Shown here: piece by piece, positions 48,916 through 62,638 of the stretch
Position numbering within the stretch: the stretch's first letter is position 1
Layout: each line of letters opens with the position of its first letter
Assembly (NCBI GenBank): GCA_963377175.1
Contig: CAUJNA010000494.1
Location: 76,001 to 140,000, forward strand
Length of the DNA stretch: 64,000 nucleotides
DNA from: Effrenium voratum
Taxonomy: Eukaryota; Sar; Dinophyceae; Suessiales; Symbiodiniaceae
Direction: 5' to 3'
The notes under the pieces: generated by a model
Databases searched by the model: none
The model's input: only the letters and a program-made list of their open reading frames with translations
Told to the model about the DNA's origin: nothing
Position numbers and translations under genes: made by a program

Positions 48916-50805
48916 TGTGAGTGAACTCTCGGGTATGCAGTGCTATGTCTCACATGGGCTCCGGGTGGCTCTGGCTCAGAGTGGGCCAAGAAATTACTCG
49001 AAATATGGTGTCGGTGGATGGTAATCTTGCTGGTAAGCTTCCTGATGCTTTTTTGTGGCTACGAGGTATTGCATTCTTTCCGGCTGCTTGGATTGCCGTT
49101 CCGTCTGCTTGAGTCTCCAGCCGCTGAAATCGGTGCAGCCTGCCAAGAACGGGTCAAGAATACCCCGCAGCCATCAAAGACTCGCTTCCAAAAGGATCGA
49201 GACTCAAGACCGCCTTTCCGGCGCGAAAAATCAGAGTCTTTCCCCCGGGCTTGTGCCCTCTTGGAGCGCATAGAGAAGCGCCCACCCCGAAACATCCGCA
49301 CCTCGCCACTTCTCGGCAAAGGGCGGGTCTGGAAACCCCCGCTAGAGGCAGCCTCTAGCCCCCGGGCTGAAGGTCCGGGACTCTCTTGGAAATCAATCCA
49401 AAACTCACCGGCAAGTCCATGGCTTCAAGACTTCCCGGTCGCTGAGGAGCCGTCTCCTGGCAAAAGCGAGCAGAAGCTCTTCATTCGTGTTTGAGCCTCT
49501 GCACGTGCCCGCCACCATGTGTTGGAAAAGCAGTCTCCAATTGATATGAAAACGTGCACACCCGCAACACAATGGAACATGTGAGACGGCAAGCTCGGGA
49601 CATCCGCTGACCACACAATGGCAGCTAATGGCATATCTGCCTATCAAGAAAGCGAGCATAGGTCAATGCCAAGACATTGTTTGGCTTTCCAGCTGATCCG
49701 GGACTCGGGCCTCGCCTCATCCATCTGTCTTTTGGCCTGCGCAATGCCGTGAAAATGACGTGCCTCAAATAGACGACCCCCACAACTTCTTCTCGTGGTC
49801 TAGCTTCTAAAGCCGGTCAAAAGAGAGTGTTAGAACCATTCATATCAGCGTCATCTCGGCCACTCGGACTCAAATACCACAGCCCAGCACATCGGCGCCG
49901 TGGTCCCAAGGGTCAACGGGCTGGATTGTGGAAATAGCTACTCTGCCACAAGTCTTCGAGTAGTGGTGTTCTGAAAAGTGCGGTGACACCTGGTTTTCTG
50001 TCATGCTTAGGCTTGTAGGATCATGCTGGTCTCCAGAATGCCTGCATCTTAAGTGACTGCATATGTCCATATGCAATCCAATCCAACACACTTGCCTGAG
50101 GTGGTGCATCATAGTCCAACTAGCAGCGCTGCTCAAAAGAAAAGGGGAAATGGGACACGCAGAAGCTCCAGTCTCGGTTCAGCTTTGACTTCCAAAGCCA
50201 ACGCCAAACCTCACTGGGCTCCAGGCGCTTTGCCGGCACACACTCAGTGGGGTTCGCCTGCCGACCCTCACACTGTGCACAACTCGCACCAAACGTCGAT
50301 CGGAGAAATTGGGCTTGGGTCACAGACCATGACGGCATCTCTTGCAAACTGCCCAAAAGCACCGTGGCAACGGAGATTTGTTCTTAAGGAGAAGCAGATT
50401 GCCACCCTCCGTGACTGGACTTGGCCAATGGCAACCATTTCCTCAGTGCCTTGCCTTCGTTGTCTCCGTGCTGAAGACCTGAGAATCAGTTTCGCCAAGC
50501 CGTCTGGAGCCGCTGCAAAAGCACTCCCACTGCCTTCGCAACACGTAATAGTCTGTTTAAGACTTGCTTGTCGAGCGGCCTATCCTTAAGCCTTCAGACC
50601 CCTCTACGCGCTTTGCCGTGTCAACTTGCTAATACAATGTGAAATGTCCATCATCCCTAGCCTCTGCGTCAACACAGAGCCAGCGTGTAATGCGTGCCAT
50701 GGTGCGGGTCATGGTCGTGGAGCCTCCCTGAAAGAAGTCTCATAAAGGCTTTCACCATCAAAAGGTTGATGCTCGTCAGCTCCCCACAGGCAGGCCTGTT
50801 GGCTA
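48916..50805. other. host intergenic region, no gene recognised
   Basis: The space between the MYND gene and the 3' end of GMP reductase. Open frames of up to about 184 codons occur but show no family resemblance or splice support. Confidence 0.5.
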
Positions 50806-53800
50806 TTAAACAGCTGCCTTGCCCGAGGCTGCCACATTGTTCAGCTGCTGGGTGCATCGGATGAAGGTCGTGCGCTTGGGCAGTTCTCGCAGGGTGGAGG
50901 CACCCACGTACCTCGCGATGCCGCGGCTCAGGGACCGACTTGCAACTTGGCAAAGGCTTGAGAACAAGAGCAATAAAAGGGAGCCACACCCTGAAAGCTT
51001 CCCTTTGGCACCAAAGCCCCTGGGCACGTGCACGCGGACCGAACTCCGCCCTGCAGATCTCGGATGGTCTCATCGATCGGGCCGCGGTATGGCACCTGCA
51101 GTGTTCGAGGCAGGCGCTACATGTTGCTCCTTCTGCTGACAAGCTCCAGCGCTCAAAGCGGTTAAGGGATGCACAGGCAAGCAGCAAGCACATTCGACTG
51201 TTGTCGTCGAAAATTCTCTCACTCGGAGTAGATGTAAAGGCGCATGACGGATATACCCACTATCCGATCCTTGCAAAACTGTCCAGCCGTGCGCGGAACC
51301 GTCAGCCCGACTTCCTTTCGCCTTGACCGTCTTGCCCTCGGAGGATCTGTACTCGGCCACGCCGCCGGCATGCTTCTGGCGCTGACCCAATGGGAAGGAA
51401 GCTCAAGGGCTCAAGAGTGCACCTTGAGCTGAGTCATAATCAAAACCCGGTACAGAAATGGGCCAAGCCCAGAACCATGTAAAGAATTCCCAAGGCGGAT
51501 ATCCCCTTTTGTGGCTGCGATTGTCCCTTACTGCCCTCCCATTCCCCGAGTTTTGGGCGCCGAACTACACAAATTCACCAGCGCTTGTTTGGGTCTGAGC
51601 CCCAAAAGCCTTGACTTAAGCTTCCGAAGCCCGGCACCGGTATGAAACCCTATCAGATCCTCGTGGATTGCGTCAGCAGCTTTGTTGGAGATTCCGAATC
51701 GCACATGTCTGCCACCCAGGTGCCTTCATGGCGGTGTCACTGGACATGCCATAGAAGACCTGGCAGGCGATTTGATCAGAGGATCCACTTTCTAGCAATG
51801 AAACTGGCGAAACCTCTCTGCTGGACTGTCAGGGGCCCCGGAAGGCTTGTGAAGGTGCGCCAGCTTTGTTCGTTGGTGCATGGCCGTGGCACATGTCATG
51901 GATGTTTGGGGGGGGCAAGACCTGCACAATCTGCAACCGGCAACCCTGATAAACCAGCGGCGTGTCCAAGCCTTGAAGTAGTGGCCGTTCTCTTCCATGG
52001 TCTGCGACAAACCGCGAGCAACACATGTCACTTAAATCATTTGCTGAAGGCCCCAACTTGTCAACCTGCAAAGTGCTCGCCTTAACACACCCTGCCAAAC
52101 GTGTCGAATGAGCTGAATCACCTGTGCCTCAATCCAAGCTGACTTGCCAAGTCGAGCTGGGGGATACAAGGTCAATCTGAGTCCATCCGTGTTTTTCCTC
52201 ACTTTGAACATACAGTGCGTAGCATGCACCAAACTTGTAAAAGGGTCGAATCTGGATACGGCTCTGCTCGTCTTCGCAAGGTTGCTGCCCCCCAGTGCCT
52301 CGCCGGCACACTCTTCGTGGCCTGCCAGCATGCCACCTCACAGTCGGCTGAGTGTTGGGGTGTCGGGGTGCGTGGCAATGGAGCCAAGCTTCAAGCAGAT
52401 TGGCGAAAGCATCCGTCTTTTCATCTGAAGGTCCATGGTATGCTTGTTCAGCGGCCAAATAAAATGCAAGCCAACAAGCAAGCTCAACGGAACCTTACTC
52501 TAGATACAGGAGCATATGTGTATATATATATATACATGTATGTGCGCACATTGCTCCACATATGCTCCTGTGTAAACATTACACATGATCCGTGTATATA
52601 TATATATGTTTACAGAGAGAGAGAGAGACTTACGCATATATATATATATGTATGTATCTATTTACATTTAGATTCGCGTATCGTGCCATCAGGGGGGTGG
52701 GGTGGGCGCGGGCGGGGTGATAACCTTTGGCTTCACGATCGCACGCGCGCTTGCCATCTCGCCCGCCTATTGGGCCTCAAGCGCGCTTGTGCATACGCAG
52801 GGAGACGCGCAGGGCTCCGAAGGCTCTGGCTGAAGGCCAACTTGCCGCCTGACTTAGGCGCGCTGAGCCGATCCAATGCCTCAAAGATAAGTCAAGGGGG
52901 CTGTAACCGACGACCGGTCGAAAACAAGTGATTGTGGCTTCCTAGGGAACTCTTGACGAACTCTCACCTATGTATGATAGAAACATGTATGTATACATAT
53001 ATATATATATATGTATACACGCGCATACACGTGTCCATGTGGCTGTGTGTCAAAACTCCTGCAGCATGCAAATGCTTGGCTTCCGTTCTCTTGGTTTCCC
53101 TCAAGCCATCTCCAAAAGGCTCCCGTGTCGTTTGACCCATTTGGAAACCGCGGGCTTCAGAGGTCCGTGCCAAGCATCACGAAGTCTGCCCCAGCGCCGA
53201 AGGCCTTGCAGACATCTCCTGGGCAGGTGCACCTGAAGGCGGAGGGCGGAATGACTCGCGCTCTTGTATGGCAATTCGAAGACACAAGCGTGACATTGTG
53301 CGTGATCCAATAACTTACTGGATTGTTTGCATATGTATCAAAACTACATGTGTAGACACTATACATTAGGGTTGAATGAACCGTCCAAGAACAAAGAACC
53401 CAACTGTTCTTTCAGCACAGGGGTCGAGCAGCGCTCACAACTGCAGCCGTTCAACTCCAAGAGAAGAAGCGCACTATTATCTTCAGTGAAGGGCGATACG
53501 ACAGTCCAACCAAAAGCATGTGAAGCCAAATCATTGTGTCGAAATCCAATCGCTTTGTCAACACTGGACACCCAACACCAGCAACTCAATCATTGGATTG
53601 GATCGCTCAAACCTAGCTTTATTGTTCCAATCCAATCAACTTGACACTGCACACAGCTGGCAGCCAGCTCACCTTAGCACATTCCTAAAATCTAGGTTGC
53701 CCAACATACGTGCCAGTCAAAACTCATCAAGTGGGCCACGCTCAGCCCAGTGGGCCACGCTCAGCCCTCAGCAGGACCCCTTCTCTTATCCTTGCTCTCT

Positions 53801-56800
53801 GAAAACAATCCTGAGGGGAGTTGACCATCCCACTCGAGTCGAACGGTGCAGGTGCCCAAATACCTCCTGCGTTGTTCACCGGCCCGAAACCTCAAAGGAG
53901 GCCAAGGCAATGACACCTTCCCAGGTTCTCACAGGCATCCGAGCCCACCATCAGAGACAATGCGCCCACCCAAACCTGGGAGCCAGAGATGAGTTCAGTC
54001 CACGGTTCATCGCTTAAGTCAGCTTCAAGCAAGTGAGATGGAAGCTGTCTGATATTACTCCGGAAAACAAGACAAATATAGGCAGCAACCAACGGGTCCG
54101 GCCATCTCCAGAGTGCAGCGCTTCTGAGGTGCGGGCCATGAGCAGCATCTGCACATTCCAAGACTGCTGAGAGCTGTGGGTATCCAACGCCTCGCTGTAT
54201 GCTGGCTGTAGGAAACTTGGGGAGTGCCACATGGCCCGTGTCCCTACCAGCGCAGACATGGACTACTGATATGTTGACCAAACCTCACATGCATTCTTCT
54301 GCAATGAACTGCAAAGGGGAGAGCGGCCGCGGACTGCGCGACTGTGCCATTGCTTCTCGCTTTCAACTCGCTCGTGTCAGGTGGCCCATCCCCCCCTTTA
54401 AATACTTCGCAGCTTGAGGTCCCTGCCGGTTTGCTTGCGAGTTGTGCAAACGCTGCCCGGGCCAATGCCAACCTGACGGCAAATGTGAGCCCCAAGCTGA
54501 TGAGTCTTCATCAAAACCTGGTACTAAAGTGAGGTTTTGAGGTTTTGATTGTGGCTTAAGTGAAAACAGAAACGTCACGGTGTTTCCCATCTCCGGCACA
54601 GCTGCGCTGCAGCATCTACACTTGCCACTGACAATGGATTGGTTGATATATTCCACATTAATAGGGAGGCTTCAAGAGACTTCAAGCGGTGCAGCTGGAC
54701 TGCCGCAGCTGTAGATGTCTCTTGCAAAGCGAAAAGTTGAACTTGTTTCCAAGGCTTTTGCTGGACCTCTGGGCGTGCCCCATCATTGACACGCGGAAGG
54801 CAGAACAGGCTTGGGCTATCCCGAATAAACCTGTGGTGGACTTCTGGCGTAAGCCTGGACAGTGCCTTGATCACATCTGCGCCACTAAAGATCAGCTCTT
54901 CGGTCATCTCCTGAGATTGGATCCGTGTCACTTCGCCCATCGGGCGTGCTCAGTTTCTGGAGACATCAAGATGCTTGCCAGTGACGAGGCAAATGTGGGC
55001 AAAAGGCCTCGGCTACAAGCAACAACGGCTTCGGTCATTTCAGGTGGCCGAGCGTGCAATGACTTTCAAGACTTGCACGAGGCGTGTTGTACGTGAGATG
55101 ATGCTAGCAAAGTAGACTTCGCTTTTGGCAACTGCAGTCCTTGGTGACCACGTTGCCCGCCATGATAGTCACCTGCCCAACGAGACCTGCCCTTGTTTCT
55201 GTACGCATATTATTTGGACGAGCTCTGGACATGAAGCGATGTCTCCCTGTCCGACTGTCCGCGCACATGGGAACTATGAGAACTGAAACGGTTCTGCAAG
55301 CCTCCACAACTCACATCGTCTGGTCTTTCTCAAATTTGCAAGCATTCCCCCCCTAAAATGGTTGGGTTCCTTTTGAGTTGAAAAACTAGTTTCTCCTCAT
55401 CTGACCCACGATTGTCACAAGCCCATCGAACCGCCTTCGGGTAGGTCTTCCGAACCTCTCGGATGCACTGCACAAAGGCCTCCCGTTCTTTGGGCGTAAG
55501 GCACGGCTCACGAGAACGTGTCACGCCATGGTTGGGGTCACCTCAACCGGGTTGGATAGCAAAAGAAAAAATGTGCATACTTTAATGATGGGCGGTTTAT
55601 GTTTTATGCAATTGTTAAACAAAACAAGAAACTGGAGCAAGAGGTGTTGAACCAGCTGAAGCCCAAGAATGTAGCAATTGCTTTGGTGCTAGTCGCCTCG
55701 GAGTAGCCGTTGGCCACATCAATGCAGATCATGGCCACTCCAGGTACCTCGGGCAGCTGACTTCTCCCACAAATCCCAAGCCACTGTTGGGTAGAACGGA
55801 TGTGGCCATGGTCAAAGGCCCGTACCCCCTGTGAACATCCCAAAATGGGTGGTGCACCTACCCCAAAATGGTACCATTGGTTTTGACGCACAGCCATGTC
55901 AGTATGGCGCCTATCCTTTCACATGACCCTTGAAAATTGCTCATGTCTGCAAGGCGCAGCCCCGGTTGAGTCCTATCATGCTATCTTTAAAAAAAAGTCC
56001 ACGGGGTATCCTGCCCCAACGTGTCCTTCAAAGCTAACGAGGCTCAGAGGCTCGCTGCTTTGAGGATCTCCGCCAGCTTGGCCATGTCCTGGTCTTAACC
56101 CATCACTCAGGTTTCCGGACGTAAAATCCCTTGTCGTTTGAAAAGGCTTTGCGGGCCTGCGACGAATGAGCTCCCTGAATCTTCTTCAGTCTGTGAAATT
56201 GGGTGCGACCCCGCGGCCATGGAGTTGGATTGGGAGTTGGATCCCGCCTTGTCCAGGATGCCTGTGCTCACTGCAACGTTCTGAATGATGTCCTTGCCCG
56301 GGCCTGGCCCAGATCAGGCCCAAAGCGCCACGGGGCTCGCCGGGTTGGGTTGGGCATTCGTCTACGTGCTGGCCTTCAGCCCACTCCTTCCACTGCTCCA
56401 CGGTGTAGTGCTTGTGGATGGCCGTGATGCCTATGCCGAAGCGCAGAAGACTGGCTGGCTCCAGCTGGATCTCAATCGAACTTAGGATCCTTTACTATTT
56501 TGAATCACTCAACTCACGCAGCTGTCGCAGCCCAGGCTCAAATCAACTCATGCACCTTGGGCTCCTATCACAATTCGCAGACCCGAAGTGCGTTGCGCTG
56601 GCGCTAAGTGAGGCACACTTCCGCTTGGCCAAAACAGCCGCCACCTGCCAACAGCCAGAAAGGGTGCGAGGGGTGCCAATAAAATTCTGATATGGCTCAT
56701 GATGATCTCTTGTTCTGTGGAGGCAAGACTGAGAACGGGAGTTTGTGAAACGAAGGACTCTGATCGTTTGTTAGCCCGGCATGCGGGGGCATCATGTGTT

Positions 56801-58907
56801 GGGAACCAACCACAACGGAGCTACGAACATCATTTACAGCTTCGTGCAGAGATACCAGAATCAAGGACTTGCCACTCCAGATAGAGCGGCACAAAAGTGG
56901 TCTTTCAAGGGCCAAAAACGAGGTTCAAAGCTGATAAGCAGCATGGGATGCTTTAGGAAATGCTGCCTTGCTATTCCGATTGCAATGCCTCCTCATTACA
57001 AAACGCATTTATACATATGTGTGTGTGTACGCACATATGCACCCCCTATACATGTACATAGGAAATGTGTTGTGTCTCTGCAGCCGTTCAGCGTTGGAGC
57101 GTCGCCACGTGGCTTCGATAAACCCAGCCGTCCGCCTCGAAGGTGCCCACGGTGTCCATGTTGGCCGCGATGATGGGCACGCCAGTCCAGGTCTGGTCAG
57201 AACATGTGGAAGTGTGCTTGGGGGGTCCATGTGCATGTGTATGCGGGCAAGACCCTTTCTGAGGTTGGTTTTTGGGGGAAGACCCTTCTGGTTGGCGCTT
57301 CAGGGAAACCAGAAGGAAACCAGCCATGCTGGGTGCCACGAAATTTGAGGCAATCCCGCAGATCCCATTTTGACGGGAAGACTCAGTTGCCACAAACATC
57401 CTGGTATCCTGGTGCTTGCAGGGAAGCAAAGCATGGAATGTGCCCCTTTCGGCCATGTCATAAGAATGGCATAGGCCAGGCGAATCGATAGAAAGAGAGA
57501 GAGAGAGAGAGAGAGCGATGCAGCCGCACACCAGTAGAGTCCGAGTCCAATCCGTTCCCAGACTGCCAGCCAGCTCAAACGAAATCGCCTGTTTGGAGTT
57601 GGGGAAGATGAACTCCCGCTCGATAGACACCTCTGCCGCAAAATTCAAGGTACACGGCTCGCAAGTCAAGCAACGGCTCCCGGGAGAAGTGCCCCTGCAC
57701 TCGTAAAAATATGAAAGGACTTGAACGACGGAAACTTTGTTGGGAATGTGCGTCAGCCATGAATACGTTCCCTTCTGAAATCTGCATACTTGATTGTAAT
57801 TAGCTGTGCACTCCTGCCGCGCCCTCTGTGTCTGGAAACTCAGAGGTATGTATAATTTGGGAACACAGTTAGCCTACCACATCGCCAACAGTGGTGCTCT
57901 GAAACCCGTTTCGAGAGCCAATCACAACCTGGCAGTACCGCAATCGTCCCAAAAACCTAGCCAAAGAATCCAAAGGACGGATGCCATCACCCATTTATAA
58001 CACGGGGGCCTTGCTCTGTGAACATTCCTCTGCTCAGCTTTTGGTTGCAGCTCTTCTTTTGAAAGGAATCAAAAACACCAACAAGGGAACCCAACTTGAA
58101 CATTCCCCCCACATGTTGAGACGCACTGGGCTTAAATCTTAGACACGCCGAGAACATTGACCATTCCATTCTCTCAATTCTGGGCGCTGCACTTGGGCTC
58201 GGCTGGAGAGCGCAGAGCGCTTTGGCCGGATCAGCACGTCCTCCAAAAGCGCGCGGGTATGGCCAAAGGCGGCCGCAGAGCCGTTTGAAGGGGCCAAAAG
58301 AATCCTGCGAGGGGTCACACCAACCAACTTGCCCAAAAATAGACGCTGCAAAGACAAACGTGTGATATCATGATTTCGACCACCACCATTAGATATGCAG
58401 TTGCGTGTCGCCTCAATATCGTTCAGTGAGAATCAGATAAAATATCCCACAGGCCAATCCGAGAGAGATGTGGGGAATCAGGAACAACAGAGCACGAATG
58501 GTTGCACCACTTCAACGGGATTGAAATGGAACCTTAAGTGGAAAGTGGTTTCCTGCAGGCCTTCTGTGCCCTCTGCTCGGAAGTTCTCACTCTTTGCGAA
58601 GAGAAGACTAGAAAACTCAGGTTGCATTCCGGCAAATCAACGGGTCGCCCTTGCGCGCTTGCAATCTAAATCGGGATACACACCGCGCCAGTTGCGACCA
58701 AGTCTGCAGATCATGCTCACATGTCAAAGTGCGGTTGTTGCGTTGTTGCATATTGGCTTTCTCACTCCGGCAGTTGGCCCCTTGAGACATCTCCTGCTCT
58801 GCGACAAGCGTCCCTCTTCCGCTGCCCTTCAGCACTCCCCTCCAATGACCGGGACAGAGCCGCCCCGCCTTGAAGTCCAGCTTCATCTCCGTCTCCAAAT
58901 GCGGCAT
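50806..58907 (-). CDS. GMPR: GMP reductase, about 20 small exons
   Basis: Converts GMP to IMP with NADPH in purine salvage. Exons read off the minus strand: 58907-58869 (MPHLETEMKLDFK), 58240-58193 (DVLIRPKRS), 57630-57589, 57192-57136 (GVPIIAANMDTVGTFE), 56470-56374 (ITAIHKHYTVEQWKEW), 56292-56248, 56088-56059, 55756-55697 (ICIDVANGYSE), 55479-55435, 55172-55140 (MAGNVVTK), 54910-54866 (ELIFSGADVIK), 54472-54427 (VGIGPGSVCTTR, with the catalytic Cys), 54190-54137 (GYPQLSAVLECADAAHG), 53975-53945, 53232-53171 (CTCPGDVCKAFGAGADFVML), 52336-52299, 51759-51724 (FYGMSSDTAM), 51375-51322 (HAGGVAEYRSSEGKTV), 51095-51028, 50911-50806. The total of about 345 residues equals the usual length. Almost all donors are GC, two are GT, one probably GA. 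A small exon between 52299 and 51759 may be missing. Confidence 0.93.
52506..52571. repeat. 15-bp perfect inverted repeat around a TA run
   Basis: ACAGGAGCATATGTG (52506-52520) and its exact reverse complement (52557-52571) flank a TATATATATATACATG segment, forming a long hairpin in a GMP reductase intron. TGTAAACA and TGTTTACA arms follow at about 52571-52612. It resembles a small foldback element. Confidence 0.75.
53733..53770. repeat. tandem duplication of an 18-bp unit
   Basis: GTGGGCCACGCTCAGCCC occurs twice, separated by a single A, in an intron of GMP reductase. Confidence 0.8.
55855..55887 (+). repeat. dispersed intronic repeat, copy 2
   Basis: Identical over 33 bp to 41079-41111, inside a GMP reductase intron. 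Confidence 0.85.
57487..57514. repeat. GA microsatellite in intron
   Basis: AGAAAGAGAGAGAGAGAGAG and flanking GA units inside a GMP reductase intron. Confidence 0.85.
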
Positions 58908-61900
58908 GGCGCAGGGGCCTTGCCGGATCGATGAACCGGCAGCTCGTTTGCCAAAGCAAACCGCCTCCCGAACTGAAATCCGATGCCGACCCTCCCCGCG
59001 TTGGGCGATGGTTGGTCGTGTCTGCCTAGGCTTCTTGCTGGCCATGCTGGCGTGTCCTTGAGTACTTGTTTGTTGTCGCATATTACCTCCTGACATTGTA
59101 AGTTCTTTGACGAACTCCGCCACGTAGAGGAAGGATTGCAACTTTCGGAGCCCATGCTGTCTTCAAAGGTAGGAATCTGAGATAACTTCTATCTAAGCCG
59201 TCCTGCCATCAAAACGAGACACTGGGGCTGGACAAGATGAATGGATAGCGGCAAATTGATTCGACATGCAGCTTTGGAGAAATGCGGAACTTTCAGACGC
59301 ATTGCACAACCGGAAGATAGGTCAAACAGGCAAGGATGTTACGATCCACTGCTAACGGCTAGTGACGGCAGTAGTCATGAAGCCACCCCGCTCTAAATTG
59401 CGCTACAAACACACACACACACACACACACACACAGACTCCTCCTGCTCATGCACAAGTACCTTACAACATTGCAACAGCATCAGGCGAATATGTCAGTC
59501 ATATCTTTAGCGTTCGTTGACTCTGCGAAGGACAAAGGAATGTCTGCATCGCCGGCAGCATTCCCCTGCCCACTGCACAAGAGAAAGTGGCATTGGAATG
59601 TGTGTTTTCCCTTGGATGTTGATTTATATTTTTTTTGGAATCAGCACGGGATGCATGACTCATCACGATGGAACAACATTTGGATGCCGGCAAAAGGAGC
59701 ATGCCGGTGCTTCCGAGGTGCAGACGTTGGACCTTCTCCCTGTATGGCGCTTGAGCCCGATTCAGCTGCACATCGTAAAAACCACACGCCGTTCCCGTCT
59801 CCAACCCCGGAACTGGCCTCAAGCCCAACCCGGCGTGCCCCGACGAAATGGCGCAGGCAAAGTTGCTGCGCCTTTTCCTCTGGCACCTGTCATTTCCCCA
59901 AAGCCTGGACCGCGCTGAAACTCGGGCACCAGAGCGATGCCAGGCTTTTGGGGCTCCCCTGGTCCGGATCCTGAAAGGGCTGGTCAAAGTAAACTAGAAA
60001 TAGCGTGCGACTTGCACGGACACGCAAAATAAAAACACCGTACTGGTTCAAATCCCAGAGCTTTTGAAGTGCAAACAGTTACGTGGGTTCAAGCCACCAC
60101 TAAACAAAAACAGCAAACAAGAAAGTCAGCAAGATTGAAAATTTGGCTTTGGATAAGTCCAACCACTGCAGAATGTCCAGCACAAGGTTCTGCGAAGCTA
60201 AATGCATTCAACGCTAACATGACATGGAAGGCAAGCACTGTAACAAAAATATATCCCCAGCTGCCACATAGGCTGCAACAACCATCTAGTGGATTGATCA
60301 AAGGAGATGCGTGCGGAATGCTACTGTGCACAGTTGATGCAAGGTTGGCTTGCATTTCAGCAACAAATCAAAGACCTTGCAAAGCCAAGTAAAAACATCC
60401 GAGCCCAGGCAGGTTCACCCACTGTCAGTCCCGGACCATCAGAGAGGGCAATGCCCCCGCATTGCGACCCCAGGAGCTTGTCCCGCTGCGGGAAAAGCCC
60501 ATGCTGGAAACAGAACCATTGTCAGGTGTCAGCCATCTTTTGCCCCCAAACAGTTGGTCATGAAAGTTGTTCCCCATCATGCCAGGGATTTGCTGCCACA
60601 AACAATCCTCCCGAGCTCTCAGAGCCAGGCTTTCGCCAGTGGCGACTGGCACATCCCCGTCAGCGCCTTGACCGCTTCACATGTTGCTTCATCACCTTCG
60701 TCACCTGCGAAAACAGCGACGGTAAGCTGGGCAAGAAAGTCTCGAAAGTACTTGGCGTTTTGCGCCGTTTGCATCATGGATCGTGGAACCCGACGCAGCA
60801 ACGCACACAAGGAAATGCTTGGAAGAGGTTCCCACCAGTTGATCTATGGCCACCATAGGTTACATACAGAGAATGGGTCGACTCCATGGTTTACTGAGGC
60901 CAAAGTGCTCTCGAGTGCCCAACGGCCTGCTTCCCACGCTTCGCCTGAAAGAATAGCTGGGTCGGACAAGGCTTGGGCTGCAAGTGGGAAGTGTGACCAG
61001 GGAAGTAACAGAAGCATCTTGGGATCAACCTTGGGAGGCTGTTGCTTCATTCTTGCCAGGGACATGTTTGAGTTCTGGCATGCTTGGAACTCAAGAAACC
61101 TAGACAGAAGGCTGTGGCTGTGATTGGTGTGTGCAAAGGAGCTGCCGAAGCTTTGAGTTCCAATCCACCTCGGTCAGTTTCAACAAGTCCGTTGCCTGCC
61201 TGCCGCTTGCGAGCGGTTGCTTGCCCCATCTGGGCAGGTGAATCGCGTGTCAAGATACGGCGAGTAATTCAAACGAGTGGTTTGAAGCCAAAGCAATGGT
61301 CCCAAAACATACCAGAGAAGTGATGCTTCAAAGGCTGTTGGAGATGTAGCTCTTGCAAGTCTGACTCCTAAGCAAATCTGAGAAGCCTATGTCAGCCATT
61401 TCTGAAAGGCCTGCCTCTTAGAAGTCCCAAGAAGGTGGCCAGAACATCATGCAATTGCCGGCAAGCCAACCATTCAACGCCATGCCTTTCCGAGGCTGCG
61501 GGCCCTGCGCTTCGGCCTGACTTGACGGCAGACGTCAGTGACAGACGGTCGCCTGGTTCTAACCCCCATGCCATAAGGACTGAAAAGGACTCAAAGGGAC
61601 TGAATGGGACTGAAAAGGACAAAGGGACGGGTCCGTTGTGCTAAGTGAGTACTTTGCCCCAAAAAGGCCAAAGTTGTGCCACTCAGCACTCGGAAGAGTC
61701 CCGGACTCTTTGTCTGCAGCCTTGGCTTCCTCCACCTGAAGCGGCATAGGATTTGGGATGCAAATGGATGGGGTGCTCCGTTGCTTAGGTGGAACACTGA
61801 TCAAGTGCATGTCTGATTTGGCACTGTCTTGTCTGTGATCTTCATCCGGTACGCACTCATGTAGAAGAAAGGCCTGCGGTTGCTTCATGCCTCTTGCAAA

Positions 61901-62638
61901 TTTGCCCAGCAATTTAGCCCATATCGTCATATCGCGCAACCTCGACAGGTGATTGAATCGGTCACAACAACAGTGCTAAAGTTCGCTTCAAGCCACAAAA
62001 TCCTCCCCAACCAAGCCCCCTCTCCATTCGTATGCCACTTTGGGAATGCAGCTGTCAAAGATTGGGGGCCCTTTGGGGAGGAGCAGCACAAGATCGTTGC
62101 CATTTGGCTGTGGGTCAAAACCAATGGATACGTTTCCCGCATCCCGAAGCCGGCCGCTTCACACGCCTCCCGCTGCTTCACACGCCTGGCCAGCCAGGTG
62201 AGCCCCAGCACCTCCGTGCGGGGGATGGGGACCCATGGACGTGGCTCATGGGCTGGAAAGCAATGCCGATCTTGACCAAGCTGATATGGGGGATGACCAT
62301 GGGTAACTTTTCCCAACCAGTGGTGAAAGTCAGATTCCATGAGATGGTTCCCTTTCAGAGTGTTTTGCTCAAACCAGACGAGAAAGCATGGGACCTGCCA
62401 TGCAACAGCTCGCATGCCTTCAGAGCATCGTAGACAGCCCATGTCTTTCTCCGCTCATAGCGCAAGGAGCCAGTCTTTGCCTCGAAAACTTGGCGGCGAA
62501 AGGACTCTGCTTCTCACTTGCTGCAAGTGCTCCAAATGTAAAGGTGTTACTGCTGGGATCTTCGTTGCGGGTGGGGGGGGCACACAACAGGGGTATTTCC
62601 GTTTGGCCACACTGCCAGCTCATCCCGGCCGATCAGTC
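58908..62638. other. host region, no gene confidently recognised
   Basis: It contains an AC microsatellite (about 59408-59434) and scattered minus-strand segments with exon-like character. Examples are VTKVMKQHVKR near 60710-60675 and LGLTWLARRVKQREACEAAG near 62205-62150. None could be connected or assigned to a family. Confidence 0.45.

Noticed and set aside
48940..49494. 184-codon plus-strand frame
   Set aside because: No recognisable domain, opposite strand to all identified genes, and no splice support.
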